64,000 nucleotides of DNA from Malurus cyaneus samueli (taxonomy: Eukaryota > Chordata > Aves > Passeriformes > Maluridae). The notes beneath the pieces were generated by a model, which saw only the letters and a list, made by a program, of their open reading frames with translations, was not told the origin of the DNA and ran no database searches. The stretch lies in the NCBI GenBank assembly GCA_009741485.1, contig CM019236.1, forward strand, positions 52,842,695-52,906,694, in the 5' to 3' direction. The translations under genes were made by a program, and so were the position numbers. Shown one piece after another: positions 1 through 55,329 of the stretch. Numbering within the stretch: the stretch's first letter is position 1; each line of letters begins with the position of its first letter.

Positions 1-3000
1 TCTGATTACCAGCAAGGTTTTTAATAATGACTGTAGCACTTTGTACAGACTCCTCCAAAGCACTGATATCTTTTGACTGCTTGTCAGCAGGTCTCCTGGG
101 CTTACTTTTGATGTATGCTTTTTTTATTTCCTTCTGTAGTAAAACACATTCTTGATTTTCCTGGTAAAGTATGTGTAAATACCCTGTAGTTCAGGTGATG
201 CAGTATAAACAGCTGTCATCTTTCTTGCAAGATAAAGTGCCAGGAGGGAAGATGCATGCTGTTTCTGAAACAGTCCTCAGTAACTTACTGATTCCTCTGT
301 TCCACAAGACATCCCATTCTCTGCCCAAGCGTAATGCTCAGCCCATGAAAGTGAGCCTTTCTGCTGTCTTGAAAGTCAGCTTCATTATGAAACAAAGGCT
401 AAAATGTCCAAACTTGGGTTCTTCTCTCCATGTTAGAGTATAGGTTGCAGTATAAAATCCATCCAGTTTATTTTGAGGTATTCCTCAAGACTTGAGAAGT
501 AAGCCTTTGGGTGCCATGACAAATAACATAATTTGATCAGACTCTTACAAAGGATGCTAGAGATGAGCTACGATTTAACTTTCTGATCTCAAACTTGTGT
601 GCTGGACGAAAGTAGAAGCCCTTCTGTGGCATCTCATAATTGGTGCATTTCTGTGATGAAATGGTAGTAAAAATATGCAGGTTAGCCCATGTAGGCGACT
701 TTTCCAGAACTTGATTTGCACTGACTGAGGGCAGAAAATTTTAAGTTTATTCATAGCTGTGTGCTGTTGGTCTGATTTTGTTTTGGCAGTTACGCCGTCT
801 TAAGACCTCTTACCATCTCTTTCACAAGCAATTCTCTTGATTTTCCTTTGATACTGAAGCTTGAAGATCTACACAGGGGAATAATATAAATTGGCAGAGA
901 TATGATTTCAAGTATTTGGGAGCTCTGTTGCAGTGGTGTGCTTCTGTGGCTGTGTTTCTCACTGTTCAGTTAGGCATATAACTTTTTTTGGTGAAGTGCG
1001 TTATTAGCTGACTTTTTGATGCATTGATAAATATCTAAGTGAAATCAGCTTTTTGAAACTAATTTGAAAGAAAATTGCCTAATCTAGAATTTGTTGCAAA
1101 ATTGAGATTTCAGAAATATGTATATACAGTGTTAAGACACCCATTATAGAAATGTTGACTGAAAATTTATCAGTTTATCAACGTGAAGTTTTAATTGGTC
1201 TGGGTATAATACTTAACATGGAATAACACATGAAAGAATAAAGCATGATGGTCAAAAAATACATGTGATAGCCCATGTAAGGAGCAATTTACTGATACAT
1301 AGTGTAATGGTACTTGGACTGCTGGATAAAATGAGGAATGGGAGACAAGCTAGATACAACCTTCCCTGAAGGAAAATGTTAGATGAAAGAGCTAGAGCAT
1401 GTGGAAGCCAAGTGGCTCCAGATCATATTTATGGACAGAATAATGGGAAAATCTGATTAGCAGTATTAGTAATGATATATTGAATTATTGAAAGATTTAA
1501 CAAGGGATTTTGGCACTGTGGCTCCTGTGTTTCTCTGTTCTTGAATTCATGCTTATGCAAGAATTCCTGTCCTCAGAGGTCAGAAACCCTAAGACCTGGG
1601 CAAGATTTCTGTGGTGATTAAATGCAAGAGCAAGGTTATTTTAAATTAGAATTTCTTTTAAATATTCATTGCTCTGCGTTTCCAGTTGGATTATAGAAAT
1701 AAAGATTTTTGCATGCAAGTCAGCATATGGATCTGTCATGTTATATCTGTGTTGCATTATTCATTACTCGTGGTAAACCAGGATTAAGAAATGAAGGTTC
1801 TCTTCATCTGCTATAGGAAGCCTTTGTATATCTTTCACTGGAACCATGGTGATTTCCTACTCTAGGTGGGGCAGAAAGGAAGAAATCATGGCTCTTGTTA
1901 AGGTTGTTATTTTTACTAAAAGATGTGATTATTAACTTGAGACCATAAATAACACTTCTTGGAGACTGAAAAGTCAGTCTTTGTCCAGACTTGGCCATAT
2001 TTTTTCATACTAGCTCACTGTGAGTTGTTAACAAGAATGGCTTGTTATCTTTACTTTCTCTTGTTGATCTGAAATCTTCTTTTAAGAAGTGATAAAATAA
2101 AAGCTTTGTATCTGTAAGTGAAATCTTGTTTGTTCTTGACTGAAGAGGGCAGAATATGCTGACTGGAAGTGTTTCAGATTGAACAGTGTTTCTTTCTGTT
2201 CATTCTATCCCTCATGCCTAGCTGTGGAAAAAAAAAAAAAGGCAGCTCAAGTCAGTTGGGGCCACAAGTCCTTGCTTTTTCCTTTATGTGCTACCTTGAG
2301 GCCCTTCATCAGAGTGAAAGCAAGTATTTAGTATTTGAGTAATATTTAATCTCTAATGTGATCCTAGGCTGTTTCAGTATTTTGGAATAATGTCCAAGGT
2401 TGTTCATGTAGCTTGTTTGCTGTCATATCTGCTGGAGTGCAAACTACATAGCAAACCCAGCACTTCTTGCCCTGTGTGGGTAGCTGAGCTGTTGTCCTAG
2501 TGAAGATTTCTTCTTCCCCAGAAGGTTTCCGTAATGGAAGGATTATTGTTTCCTGTGCAAAAATTACTTTATTCAATGTGTATGTAATGTTTTCACTTTT
2601 GTTTGAATACTTTTTTATGTTGCACATAAGCTTTGCTTGTCATGAGTTTTGGAGCTGAAAGAAGGATGCTGTGGCATGGCAATCTGTCAGGCTGCTGATC
2701 TGGGCTCAGAGACCTCTGAGTGTGTAGCTGTGGTCTTGCTGTCCTGCATGATACCACTTTGAAAGTACTTGTAAAGTAGGGTATGGAGGAAGAGAGAGGC
2801 ATGGAGATTACTGGTTTCTGACTTTGAGTTGCTTGCATTTTTCTTCTCTTTGTATGGTGTTGAGGATGTCATTTTTTGAGCTAACTAGCAGTATATATGG
2901 GAATTTAAGGAGTAGGGATATTAAGTCATGCCAGTTTTCCTTTGTCTAGTCTACATTTGAACTAAAAGTTCCCTGTGAGAGAACAAAAACTCCTCTGAAG

Positions 3001-6000
3001 GGAGGAAATTGAGGGACTTCATCCTGCAGGTTGAATCTCCTGGAGATGGAGTGATGGAGGTACCAAATTCATGTCCTGTGGATCTGCTGAGGTATACCTC
3101 TGGTGGGATGTCTGTCATGCTAGTAGGGTTTAGGTCTAACCATCTCTCCAGTTTACCATCAAGCTTTGAGCAAGGAGTGCTGCCATGAAAAGCCAGTGCA
3201 GGAGAACTGCTCTCTTCTACCTTGTCTTCTTGATCCTGGAGGATGAATCCTGTCATCCATCATTGAGCCCTCTGCTGCAGTGAAGAAAGTTGAGTGCATG
3301 AGGGACAAAACCCTGTCAATATGTTGACCTTCAGGAAGAGGAATGGGAGTGTAAATAAAGTAGTGTCTGGCCCTGAAGTTGACACATGCGGTCCTGATTA
3401 GGAAGAGCCTTTTTTTCTGACTTGTGTTTTTTGATTTGTGTATCTCTTCAGTCAGACTAACTTGTTTTGCTTCCTGTTCCTGCCTGTTGGTGAAAGTGCA
3501 GCTTTTGAATCTGTGAGTGAGGAAGAAGGATGTAAGTTCAATATTAAAGGGGGAAAAGTTTTACATGGCACAATTGGAATACTGAGGTAAACACTGAAAA
3601 ATTGAAGTAGACATCCTAAGCCAGTTCAAGCAGATGTTGACTTTGAAACCCTTCAACCTATCAAGCTGCTGTATTTGAAGAGTCATCAAGTTGTCTCCTT
3701 TCACCCCATTGCATCATCTGTTTTCTTGTGTTAGTAGGCTTGAGAGGACTGCAGATGCCTAAGACTGAAGGGAAATGTCTGCAGTAAGATGCAGTTACCT
3801 CTTAAAGTATGCATATGCATTTTGACAGAATCATATTGCCTTGGAGAGCACTCGGCTAGAAGATGGGAGAGCTAACGCAGGAGCCTGGAATGACAAACAG
3901 GAGCAATAAACATAGTTTGCGAGATTTTGTGGCTAGTAGAGTGCAGTTGAAAAATCTTCCATTTTAAAAATCAGTCTTATTTAAAGTATTGGTTAAGTCT
4001 GGAATTGTTCCCAGCTTTTTTATTTGAGACCTGAACAGCTGTTTTTGTGATCCAGTTGTAGTTTTGGTGAAACTCTTGCTGAGCATCAATATTGGCTGTG
4101 TTCAAACAGTCCTAATTTGACATTTAGTTAAAATTCCAAATGTAACCAAAGTAATCATTTTCCCTTAGCTGTATTTGAACCTTTTTAAATGAAAGAGGGC
4201 AGTAAAAAAGTATAATTTTGTGCTGAGTTGTGGAGTTTTTTTTCTTGTATATGAGGTAATTAGTAATGCATGTTAATGCTGTCTTATTCAGGAAATCAGT
4301 TCCATTGGTAGAAGTGGTTGTGTGTCTAAATTGACCTGAATAATTAGGAACATGAAAATAGTTATACTTCATTTGAGTCTCACTTGAACTGATTCCTTAA
4401 TGTAGATGCTTGTTTTCTTCTAGAACGGAAGACTGGTCTTGAGTTGATGTTTCTAATATGGTTTCTAGGGTAACTTAATTTATTACCCTGTGTGTTTCCC
4501 TCCCTTTACCCCAGGTGACAAAATAACCAGTAATTGCAGTGAGGAGAGATCCTGTGTTTTCTCTGGGGTAGTTCATTGTCAAGCGATGTCCTTGCCTTGT
4601 TGTACATGTTTTAAGTTTTTCAGAACTCCTTGCAAATATTTCTTGGCTTCATTCCTAATGCACAGCAGCTTTAGGAGAGCATTGTTTAGAATATCCTAAT
4701 ACTCCTAAATGTTTTGCAGGAATGTTTACAGTTTCCAAAAGCATTTCCTACCAAGTGAAGACTTTTTCTTTTAATCTGTGTATACATTTTTAGTGTTCCT
4801 GTAAATCCTTACATTCAGTAGATAATTTGCACTTTTCTTGCTTCTGTCCTTTTAATGTGGTCACCAGCGCTATTTAGTTCTTTTGTGCCTCTACTAATAG
4901 CTCTTTCTTGTTCGACTGTCTGCAGTTGTCCACTTGTCTCCTCATAGCTTACCTGAATTAGACAAGTCTGATTTGGCGGCCTCTTCATTCCTGCTGAAAG
5001 CTTCTGCAGATTAACTTCTGGAGCACCAATCACGGGGGTGAATTACTGTCCTTTTGTCTAATTTCATGTGATTTTTTTTTCATATCCGTCTTCCTTTTCT
5101 TCAGTTACTGCAACTCATCGTGACTTTGAGGCCAAGATGTAGAAATGTTACATGGTATTACTTTAGTAATTCAGTGAAGAGTCAATGTGAAGAGGTTCAT
5201 CTTCTAACTTGCCCCTTTTGAGAGGCTAGAAAATTGCATTTTATTGTTGCAAAGGACTCATGCCTTCTGGTCCCAAATTGCCTGTGTTTGCAGTAGTAGC
5301 TTTTGAAGTTACTTGAAAATTTTGAGACTACCTCAAATTATCAGAAAAATTCTAAGTTTTCTGTGAAGTTTTTGTCTTTCATCTTTTTTATCAAAGTTCT
5401 TTCATGTAACTTAGCATCAGTGAAGTGCTGCTTTCTGGTTGGTTCTACTGCGTTGCATGAGGTTTTTTTTTTTCATCAAGCAGTAATTACCCTACTGTGG
5501 TTTGTGCTGCAGATTTCAAAATAGCCTAATGGAGGGAAACAGCAAATGAATGTATATGCAGCTGGGGAGGGCTGCTAATGGAGGAATAATAGTTTATACC
5601 ATTAAAGAAAAAGCAAAAACAGGCAAAGAAATCAGTATGGTTTAGCCTGTTGGTGCAGACTCATCGAGCACAAGATGGGCTGTTAAGGTGTGGACCTCAG
5701 AGTGACCATCAAGCTTTTCTTGACAGCTCTCCTTCTTCTAGGGAAACTGAAAGAGTGTTTTGTTCTGACAGGCAAGGTTGTTAACTGAATAAATGCCCTC
5801 TGGCCTGTGGGCGCCTTTACCCACAAAAAACTTTGGCGTCTTCCAGCAACCTATGCAATAGTTTTTGTATTTGGCAGATTGAACAGTCTCTGTTATCTCT
5901 CACTGAATGGCTTTTATGTGTGTGTATGGGTTAGTACTGTAAGGTACTTCACCATTGGAAGAATAGGAGTCCTTCAAATTAATGCCTCAGTAAAGATTAA

Positions 6001-9000
6001 AATCACTAAAGAGGAAGCATGAAGAATTGGAGATATTCAAAGTACCAATAACTCTGCACTTACATTTTTAATACCTAGAAAAGTGCTGAGTTCAGTTTTT
6101 TTAAAGCAAAATTCAGCATCTGTATTGTGCCACATCTTACCTTTCACTGAGTCCTCAAATAATTACGACTTTTTTTAAGTTTAACATGTTTAGCAACAGT
6201 TCTCAGTGACAAGAAATGGCTTATCCTTGTTAAAATGCATTAATTACTGTTGTAAGTCAAAATAGATGGTATAAATCCTCTGGAAAGAGAACAGCTGCAT
6301 TATGAGCAGGGAGACCAGGGTTCTGGTTTGACTTTTCTGTCTTGAAGAGATAAAAAACATTGTACTGAGCCAGAGGTGGTTCTTGTTCTGCAGTTTGCTA
6401 TTATGCAGACGAAATCTGTAGTATTTGCTTGTCCAAATGGTGTCATTGTTGCGTGCTTCCATTGCACTGGGAAGCAGAGGAACGGGCAATAAGTGTGCTC
6501 TGAGGGTTTCCTGCTATGGAAGCGTTTAGGAGAATCTTCAGGAGCATGTTTAGCATCTCTTAGGATCCTACCATAAAGAGCATTGTGTTAGCTGTGTTGC
6601 CTTGAGGCTGGAGGCATCTCATGGTTCAGCTTGGGTTGCTTCAGAACAGTGATAACGTGTTGAAGGAGGCAGATGTTCTTAGTATCTGCTGCCTTAAAAT
6701 CAGAGTGTAATCACCTTTAGGTAATAATGCCGTTTAGAAGTATAGGGTGTAATCAGGGCAGGCATCTGCAGTGCTCTTTTGGTGCATTGGCTATAAATAG
6801 AATTAAATTCTGTGTGTAAAACCTGTGTGAAATGGTTTTGCCCCCTCACAATGACAGGGATGCACAAATATGTATTAATTGAAGCAGGCAACAGAAAGAC
6901 TTTGGCCCAAAGTGCTCTGAATGTTTTTCCCTGACATATGTATACCTGTGAGGTGGTAATGGTGGTTGAAAGCTTGTTTTGTCACTTCCTTGGTTGTGTC
7001 TCAGCGTTGCCAGGAACCAGCCTCATACTGCATTTTCAGCTGAGCATGAGTAGTTGAGTGTTACACATCAAAATACCTGTGTCACAGAGAAAATTAGTAG
7101 GCCACTGTGACTACTGTTTAGCCAGTCTCCATCTTTCTAGCTCTGCTATATTTTCTAAAGCTCTCATATAAAAATCTGCTGTTATAATTGGAACTGTTCT
7201 ATGGCAACCAGAACTAATTGCATAAACCATATGGCTTTTGAACTTCTGATGTCTTTTCTCTTGAAAAACAGAAAAGCCTACTTGCTTCTCTGCTGGGCAA
7301 ATCTTACTTAAAACTTCCTTGAACTGAAGCTAATTAGAAACTGGCATTCAGTTAATGTTGTGAACAGTGTTGAGGAGTGTCTGGGTTTAAAATCATATCT
7401 GTTCTTTGTGAACTAAGAGTAAGTTTGTTGGAAGATAGGGGCTCCCATGCACTGCATATTAAAGGGAAACACTCAACTTGTTCAGTTTGCTCAACTGAAC
7501 AACTGTGTCTTCAGTTCTGCTTCCTTTGAATGTTATAAAGAAAGCAGATGTCCTCGGTCAACCTTACTTTATTGTTCTCTTAATCTGAATGTATTTTAAG
7601 ACAAACCTTTCATTAGTAGGTTTGCTGAACATTGTAGTTTTGTAGGTTTTGTATGCAGCAACTGCTAAGCTATTTTAATAACGTGAAGTATAATACTGTC
7701 TCTGAGGCTAATAGTCAGAAACTAAATTGGCTTTTTTTAATAGTACTAGGGATTCTTCAGTAGTTCACTATTTTAAAACTTTTTTTTTTTGGATGGGGGA
7801 AGAAAACTCACAACTCAAATTTTGTGTTAATGTGCTGGTTTAGTGTAGCGTTTAGATGTTTCTGAAAACTCATTTCAGAGAGCCTTTTTTCCCTATGATG
7901 CGGTTAGCTATATTTAAATTTTTTTGGGGTCAGGTAGAAGTGTAAATAAAATGGCAAGAACTCGAAGTTTTCCAAACTAGTTGTAAGAGAGGAGTCGGTA
8001 CAGCTTTGAAAGTAATAAAAATGGTAGAAGAATTGGTGGAGCAAAATATGGTTTTGAGACAATTTTTTTTTTTAGTCAGAAAGCTGACTTGCATGCTGAT
8101 TGCAAGTACTGTATAGAATGCTTCAGTGAAGATGGATGTGTTATGCAAGCTGGAAGTACTTCAAATGACAGGTGCTCTTGGCTTTTTTTGAGAAGTGCTG
8201 CAGTGCTTGAGAGAGCAGTAAATCTGTGGTGAGTGCACTGAAGTGCTGTACATACAAGTAAGCTATCCTGTTGGAATTTTCTGTCTACACCCTGTGGTTC
8301 ACAGGAAACAGTTAATCTGTGGGGTCACACTGCTTTGCTGAGAGCTGCAGAGATCCAGATACATCATCACAGTCTCTGTAGGACAGAGTTTTGGAGACTG
8401 CTATTTCAGTGCAGTCTTTTTCATAAAGCTTATCTTGACTTAGGCAATTAATCAAATACACTTGCCTGTGAGCAGTGGAGAACTTGAGGAGTGAAGTTGT
8501 TGCTGTTGGTTTTGAGCTGAGACCACAGATGCATGCAAACTTGGAGTTAATGCTAGATCCTCAGTATTTTGCATAAAAAGGTGATTGAAGGTCTGTGTTA
8601 ACCTAGGTTAGCAATAAAGACCAGACACGAAGTCAGCTAACCATATGGACTTTGATAACAAACTGATACGAAAAGTAACTTGCACCGTATTAAAATAGAA
8701 AAAGTGTTGAAGTATGTCTCTATAAACCCAGGATGCCACAGCCCTCTGAGGAACCTTTTTATGAAAGTTTAGACTTAGCTCATCTGCTAACCAAGGTCCA
8801 GAATAATCTTTCTACTAACAACAGTCTTGAGCTGTTGCAGTGGTCAGGAATCTTTCTGTTTGTTCCTGTTGTGGTCATATTTCCCATCTACCTAATAATA
8901 TCTGCAAATAATGGCCTGTTGGCTTTTTTTTTGTATCCTCCTAGCACTGTTCAGTGTAATCAAACTGGATTTTCAGTCATATTTTAGTTGAAACAAAAAC

Positions 9001-9681
9001 CAAGCCTCTTGGGTACAAAAATGCTCTTATGAAAAACATTTGCATATTTTGTTCCAGTTACTCCACTTGATAAGTCCTTGACTCTACCGCCACTTGTATG
9101 TCTAATAGTACTTTTAAATAGCTATTGCAAGTACACTTAGTGAATCCCATCTGCAAAATATTTTAATTTACTTAATTTATAAAACTTGGGATTTTAAGAC
9201 CAGACTGGATTTTAACAAAGTAGTTTGTCATCTTCATTTATTTTCTTTTCCTGTGGGCTGGGAAAGACTTGTAAGGGGAGCTGTCTTACAGCAGTACATG
9301 ATCGTCTTGTGTGCTGGTGGAAAATCAACTCACTGTATTTTCTTTCTTTCCTCTTCAGTCTTGAAGATTTAAAAATTTGTTTTGTGGTATAGTTTCTTTT
9401 AGGCATGGTGTGGTTCTGGAGGTTGTTTCTAGGGTAGATGGAGGGGTAACTAGACTGCATTATCTTTTAAATCTTAAAAATAAGCATCTTATTTCACGTA
9501 AGAAAAAATAATTTTACAACTGAATTTGGAAAGATTAGATTGGAATTGCCTCAAATCCAATTAAGCCACACTGCATGGACGTGCTGGGAATATAAATGCA
9601 ATTACTGTAAATTTGTGCAAACTGATTTGTTGCATTATCTTGCTAATCTAACATACGGTACTTTTTGTGTCCATATTGCAG
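1..9681. other. ELAVL2: Non-coding stretch upstream of the first recognised ELAVL2 exon
   Basis: AT-rich, with no ORF over about 100 codons, no recognisable protein and no clear interspersed repeat. It is probably intron following an untranslated first exon further upstream, because the exon at 9682 has a 3' splice site. I could not identify a promoter or 5' UTR exon here. Short A and T runs (for example 2227-2240) are the only simple sequence of note. Confidence 0.5.
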
Positions 9682-9772
9682 ACGGCAACTCCAAACTAAC
9701 ATGGCAGTCAGACTGTGTGATGTGGCTTCTCTGCTTAGAAGTGGTTCGTGGGCAGCAGAGCCTTGGACTGGG
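9682..9772 (+). CDS. ELAVL2: ELAVL2 alternative N-terminal coding exon (coding from ATG 9701)
   Basis: The ATG at 9701 opens 24 codons beginning MAVRLCDVASLLRSGSWAAE and ending PWTG. Spliced to 13387 it continues QVIAA and then the common Met, matching the known longer human ELAVL2 N-terminal isoform. It adds 29 residues before the common start, giving 392 in this model. A 3' splice site (ttgtgtccatattgcag) precedes 9682, so this looks like an internal exon fed from an upstream non-coding exon not located here, with 19 nt of 5' UTR. The donor at 9773 is GTCTGT, which is weak and fits optional use. The added stretch contains no RRM; its function is not evident from sequence. Confidence 0.85.
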
Positions 9773-52580
<42,808 letters not shown>

Positions 52581-53231
52581 CAAGTTATTCTCAGTGCATT
52601 AATACATGAAAATTATACAACAAAGGCAATTTACAACAAGCTTTATGCATCAGTAAATGCCTTTGTTGTATGTCAGTGTGGAAATGGGGATAAAATGACT
52701 ACTTAGCATCCTAAGAATATGTGAGATTTTTTTATTGCTAATATTTGAATTAGAACTTCTTAACTATCTTTTGTGTTCGAGTATTGACAAGAGGTACAGG
52801 GTTTTTACCTGTCACAATGCGTATTCTATTGCCTTCTTTGAAGAAGGTGGACCTTTTAAAATGTTTCAGCTAAGGGAAGAAGTTTTTTTTCTTTATACGT
52901 GACTGCCTTTAACCTATGAGTAAATATCTAGGCTTTGTGTAATACTATAATTTTTTTTTTGTTATCTCTTGATTTGCTTTGTGTTTAATTTACATTGTAA
53001 TGCAATATTGTTTTGTTTTGTTGTTCAAGAAAAATATCTGAAGTTTACATTTTATTTATAAATTTATAAAACAGTATTTATTTCATCATCTTCATTTGGG
53101 TTGGGGAATGGGAACACATTATAAAAGCTTATTGTAAGAATACTGGAGAACTTTTCGTAAAGCAGTACCTTGCCAAAGAGATAAGAGCCTCTTTGATGTG
53201 GGTTTAAAAAAAGCATCTATTTTTATAAAAA

Positions 53232-53237
53232 AATAAA
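53232..53237 (+). terminator. ELAVL2: Possible proximal poly(A) signal in the 3' UTR
   Basis: AATAAA sits in an A-rich run about 650 nt after the stop. If used, it would give a short 3' UTR lacking the Pumilio-type site and the long U-rich tract. Only the hexamer supports it. Confidence 0.35.
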
Positions 53238-53801
53238 AAATTTGGAGAAACTTTTTACTGGTCCTGGAACAAATATTTTGACTTGAATACTTTGAGAAAT
53301 CTCTTCGTATGACACCTAGTGAGCTTTTAAAATTTACCAGGAAACTTGCAGTTGTTGGGAAAAAATTTAGGAAGATTTATGATGTAGAACTACTTTTGAG
53401 ACCTTTGTACTAAGAAGTAAAGTCAATGGGATGCACTGTTGGTTTCATTTTTTGTAATCATCAGTGGAGTCATTGATCATCCTGGTTAAGTGATAGGTGG
53501 CTCACTTTAATTTGTGATTTTGAAACAAATGAAAATTTAAAAAAACACTATAAGAGCAAGCAGAAAACTTAAAATACTGAGAAATGGGGGAAAAAAAATC
53601 TGTTCTTCCTAAAGAATTCCCTTCAGATAGAGCTCACGGTGTTTAGTGATGTACTTGCTATTGTTTGAAGAATTGTTTTGTCTTACAAAAGACATTGAGC
53701 ATGGTTTGCGCCATAGCAAATCAGCAGAAGTGGCCTGAGTTGGATATGTTAGGAGGTATTTTGAAAGTTATGTTCAAGGCTAACACCTGAGCTTTGTGTA
53801 A

Positions 53802-53809
53802 TGTAAATA
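53802..53809 (+). promoter_or_regulatory. ELAVL2: Pumilio-type response element TGTAAATA in the 3' UTR
   Basis: An exact match to the TGTANATA consensus bound by PUM1/PUM2, on the sense strand of the 3' UTR. A single 8-mer can occur by chance in AT-rich sequence. Confidence 0.4.
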
Positions 53810-53948
53810 AGACTTAAGTTATGAACCTTTCAGCTAATTTCTATTATAGTTTGTTTTTTAAGTTACATGCCAAGTGATGTTCAATTTTGAATGTTTTTGT
53901 ATAAGTTTTTCTTTGTAAATGGCATTAACATTGTTACTTGAGGTCTGC

Positions 53949-53983
53949 TTTTTCTCTTTTTTTTTCTTTTTTATTTTTTTTTC
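53949..53983 (+). promoter_or_regulatory. ELAVL2: U-rich tract in the 3' UTR, candidate Hu-protein binding site
   Basis: An almost unbroken T run with a few C and A, on the sense strand. Hu proteins prefer U-rich and AU-rich RNA and are known to bind their own and each other's transcripts, so auto- or cross-regulation is plausible. This is inference from composition. Confidence 0.4.
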
Positions 53984-54975
53984 CTGAGGACTTGAATTTA
54001 CAGTGCATCAGATCTGTTGCTATTTTTGTCTGTAGATAGTCTAGCTTCAGCTGTTTATGCTGGTGATGCAACATTTTTGTTTATAAATATGTTTGTGGTA
54101 ACAAAAACAAGTATAAACATACGTTTTGAGCAAATTTCCTTACATTTTTCGTATGAAAACCATAAATACCTGTATGCTATTGAAGTTTAACTTTGTATGA
54201 TGCTTAAATCACTATTTGGGGAAATAGAAAAAGTCTTTACCATGTATTGAAGAAATTTAAGTTAAACAAATACAGAATATTTTCTGATTAGCATCTAGCT
54301 TATAATTAAATTTTTAAAAAAGAAGCTGAGGGTTTGATGCCTTCACCAGGATGCACTGACAACTATGTAGTTACGTCCTGCTTTTTGTATAAACTGAGAT
54401 GCTCATACGCTTCCCCTTAGAAAAAGCAATGTTCTATGCATAACATAGTTGTACACTATCTTTGCAGTTGTTTTTTGGTTCTTATTCTTTTGAACTGTAG
54501 TTATAAAATTTTCAGTATAGTACAGTACATATACTGTGAAGCGCGTGCTAAAGTGAATAAGCAAGTTTTCATGCTGACCCACTCAATGCTATTCAAAAAT
54601 CAATTGGCTTCTTGAGTACTTCCTCATTCTTAGATGCATTTAGATTGTAAAAGCTAATCCTCTGCATTAAAAGTTGTGTATATAGTATAGAAATCACAAA
54701 CTTTCCAATGTGGGAGAAATAGTAGCTACATGCTTCTTTCCTATACTACTGTAGCAACTAACGGCATTGATGAGAAGGCATGTAAATTGGGCTTCACTTT
54801 ACAGTGTTTATCAGAGCACTTAGTAAAATATAAGGCTGGTATTTATTTCAAGTTGTATAGTATGACTTAATTCACATTTGTTGGAATAGAGAATATATTC
54901 TGTTGGGTATTTAAGAGGTTGTACATGTTTTCTTTTGTGTTTGGATTCTTTGTACTTTTTCATGTTCAGTACATC

Positions 54976-54981
54976 AATAAA
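54976..54981 (+). terminator. ELAVL2: Canonical poly(A) signal AATAAA, likely main 3' end of ELAVL2
   Basis: AATAAA lies in catcaataaacaaag and is followed 20-50 nt later by a T/G-containing segment (gtgtcatgaattggtctttt). It is the last AATAAA before CR1-rich intergenic sequence, so cleavage near 54,995-55,005 is expected. Confidence 0.75.
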
Positions 54982-55329
54982 CAAAGTTGAAGGGAGAACA
55001 GTGTCATGAATTGGTCTTTTACCATGTTTTCCACTGCTTTAGTGAGTAAGCAGTCGTAGTGTAAGGTTTCTGCAAAGCTCTTGAGCTATTTGCAATTTAG
55101 GTTAGGATCCTAGTTACCAACAAGGAGGTAAGACAGTAGATCTGTGTACCAGTTCTGTTATCTTAGAATTAGCAAAGAATCTTTTCACTCTAGTTTTACA
55201 TTAACCACTCAATGCTTATGCTGATAGTCATTCAATACATCCAGGAAAAGATAATTTTCTGTCTGTCCAGCAGGCTGCTACTGAATGTAACTAAGTGATG
55301 CTGTGCCCTAGTGTGTTTTCCGAGAGATG

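Larger units (their letters stand above)
52581..54998 (+). other. ELAVL2: ELAVL2 3' untranslated region
   Basis: About 2.4 kb of AT-rich sequence runs from the stop codon to just beyond the AATAAA at 54976. It holds AU-rich stretches with ATTTA motifs (about 53,050-53,090), a proximal AATAAA at 53232, a long U-rich run (53949-53983) and a Pumilio-type TGTAAATA. I see no interspersed repeat in it, which fits constraint. The 3' boundary is inferred from the last poly(A) signal and the T/G-containing sequence after it. Confidence 0.8.
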
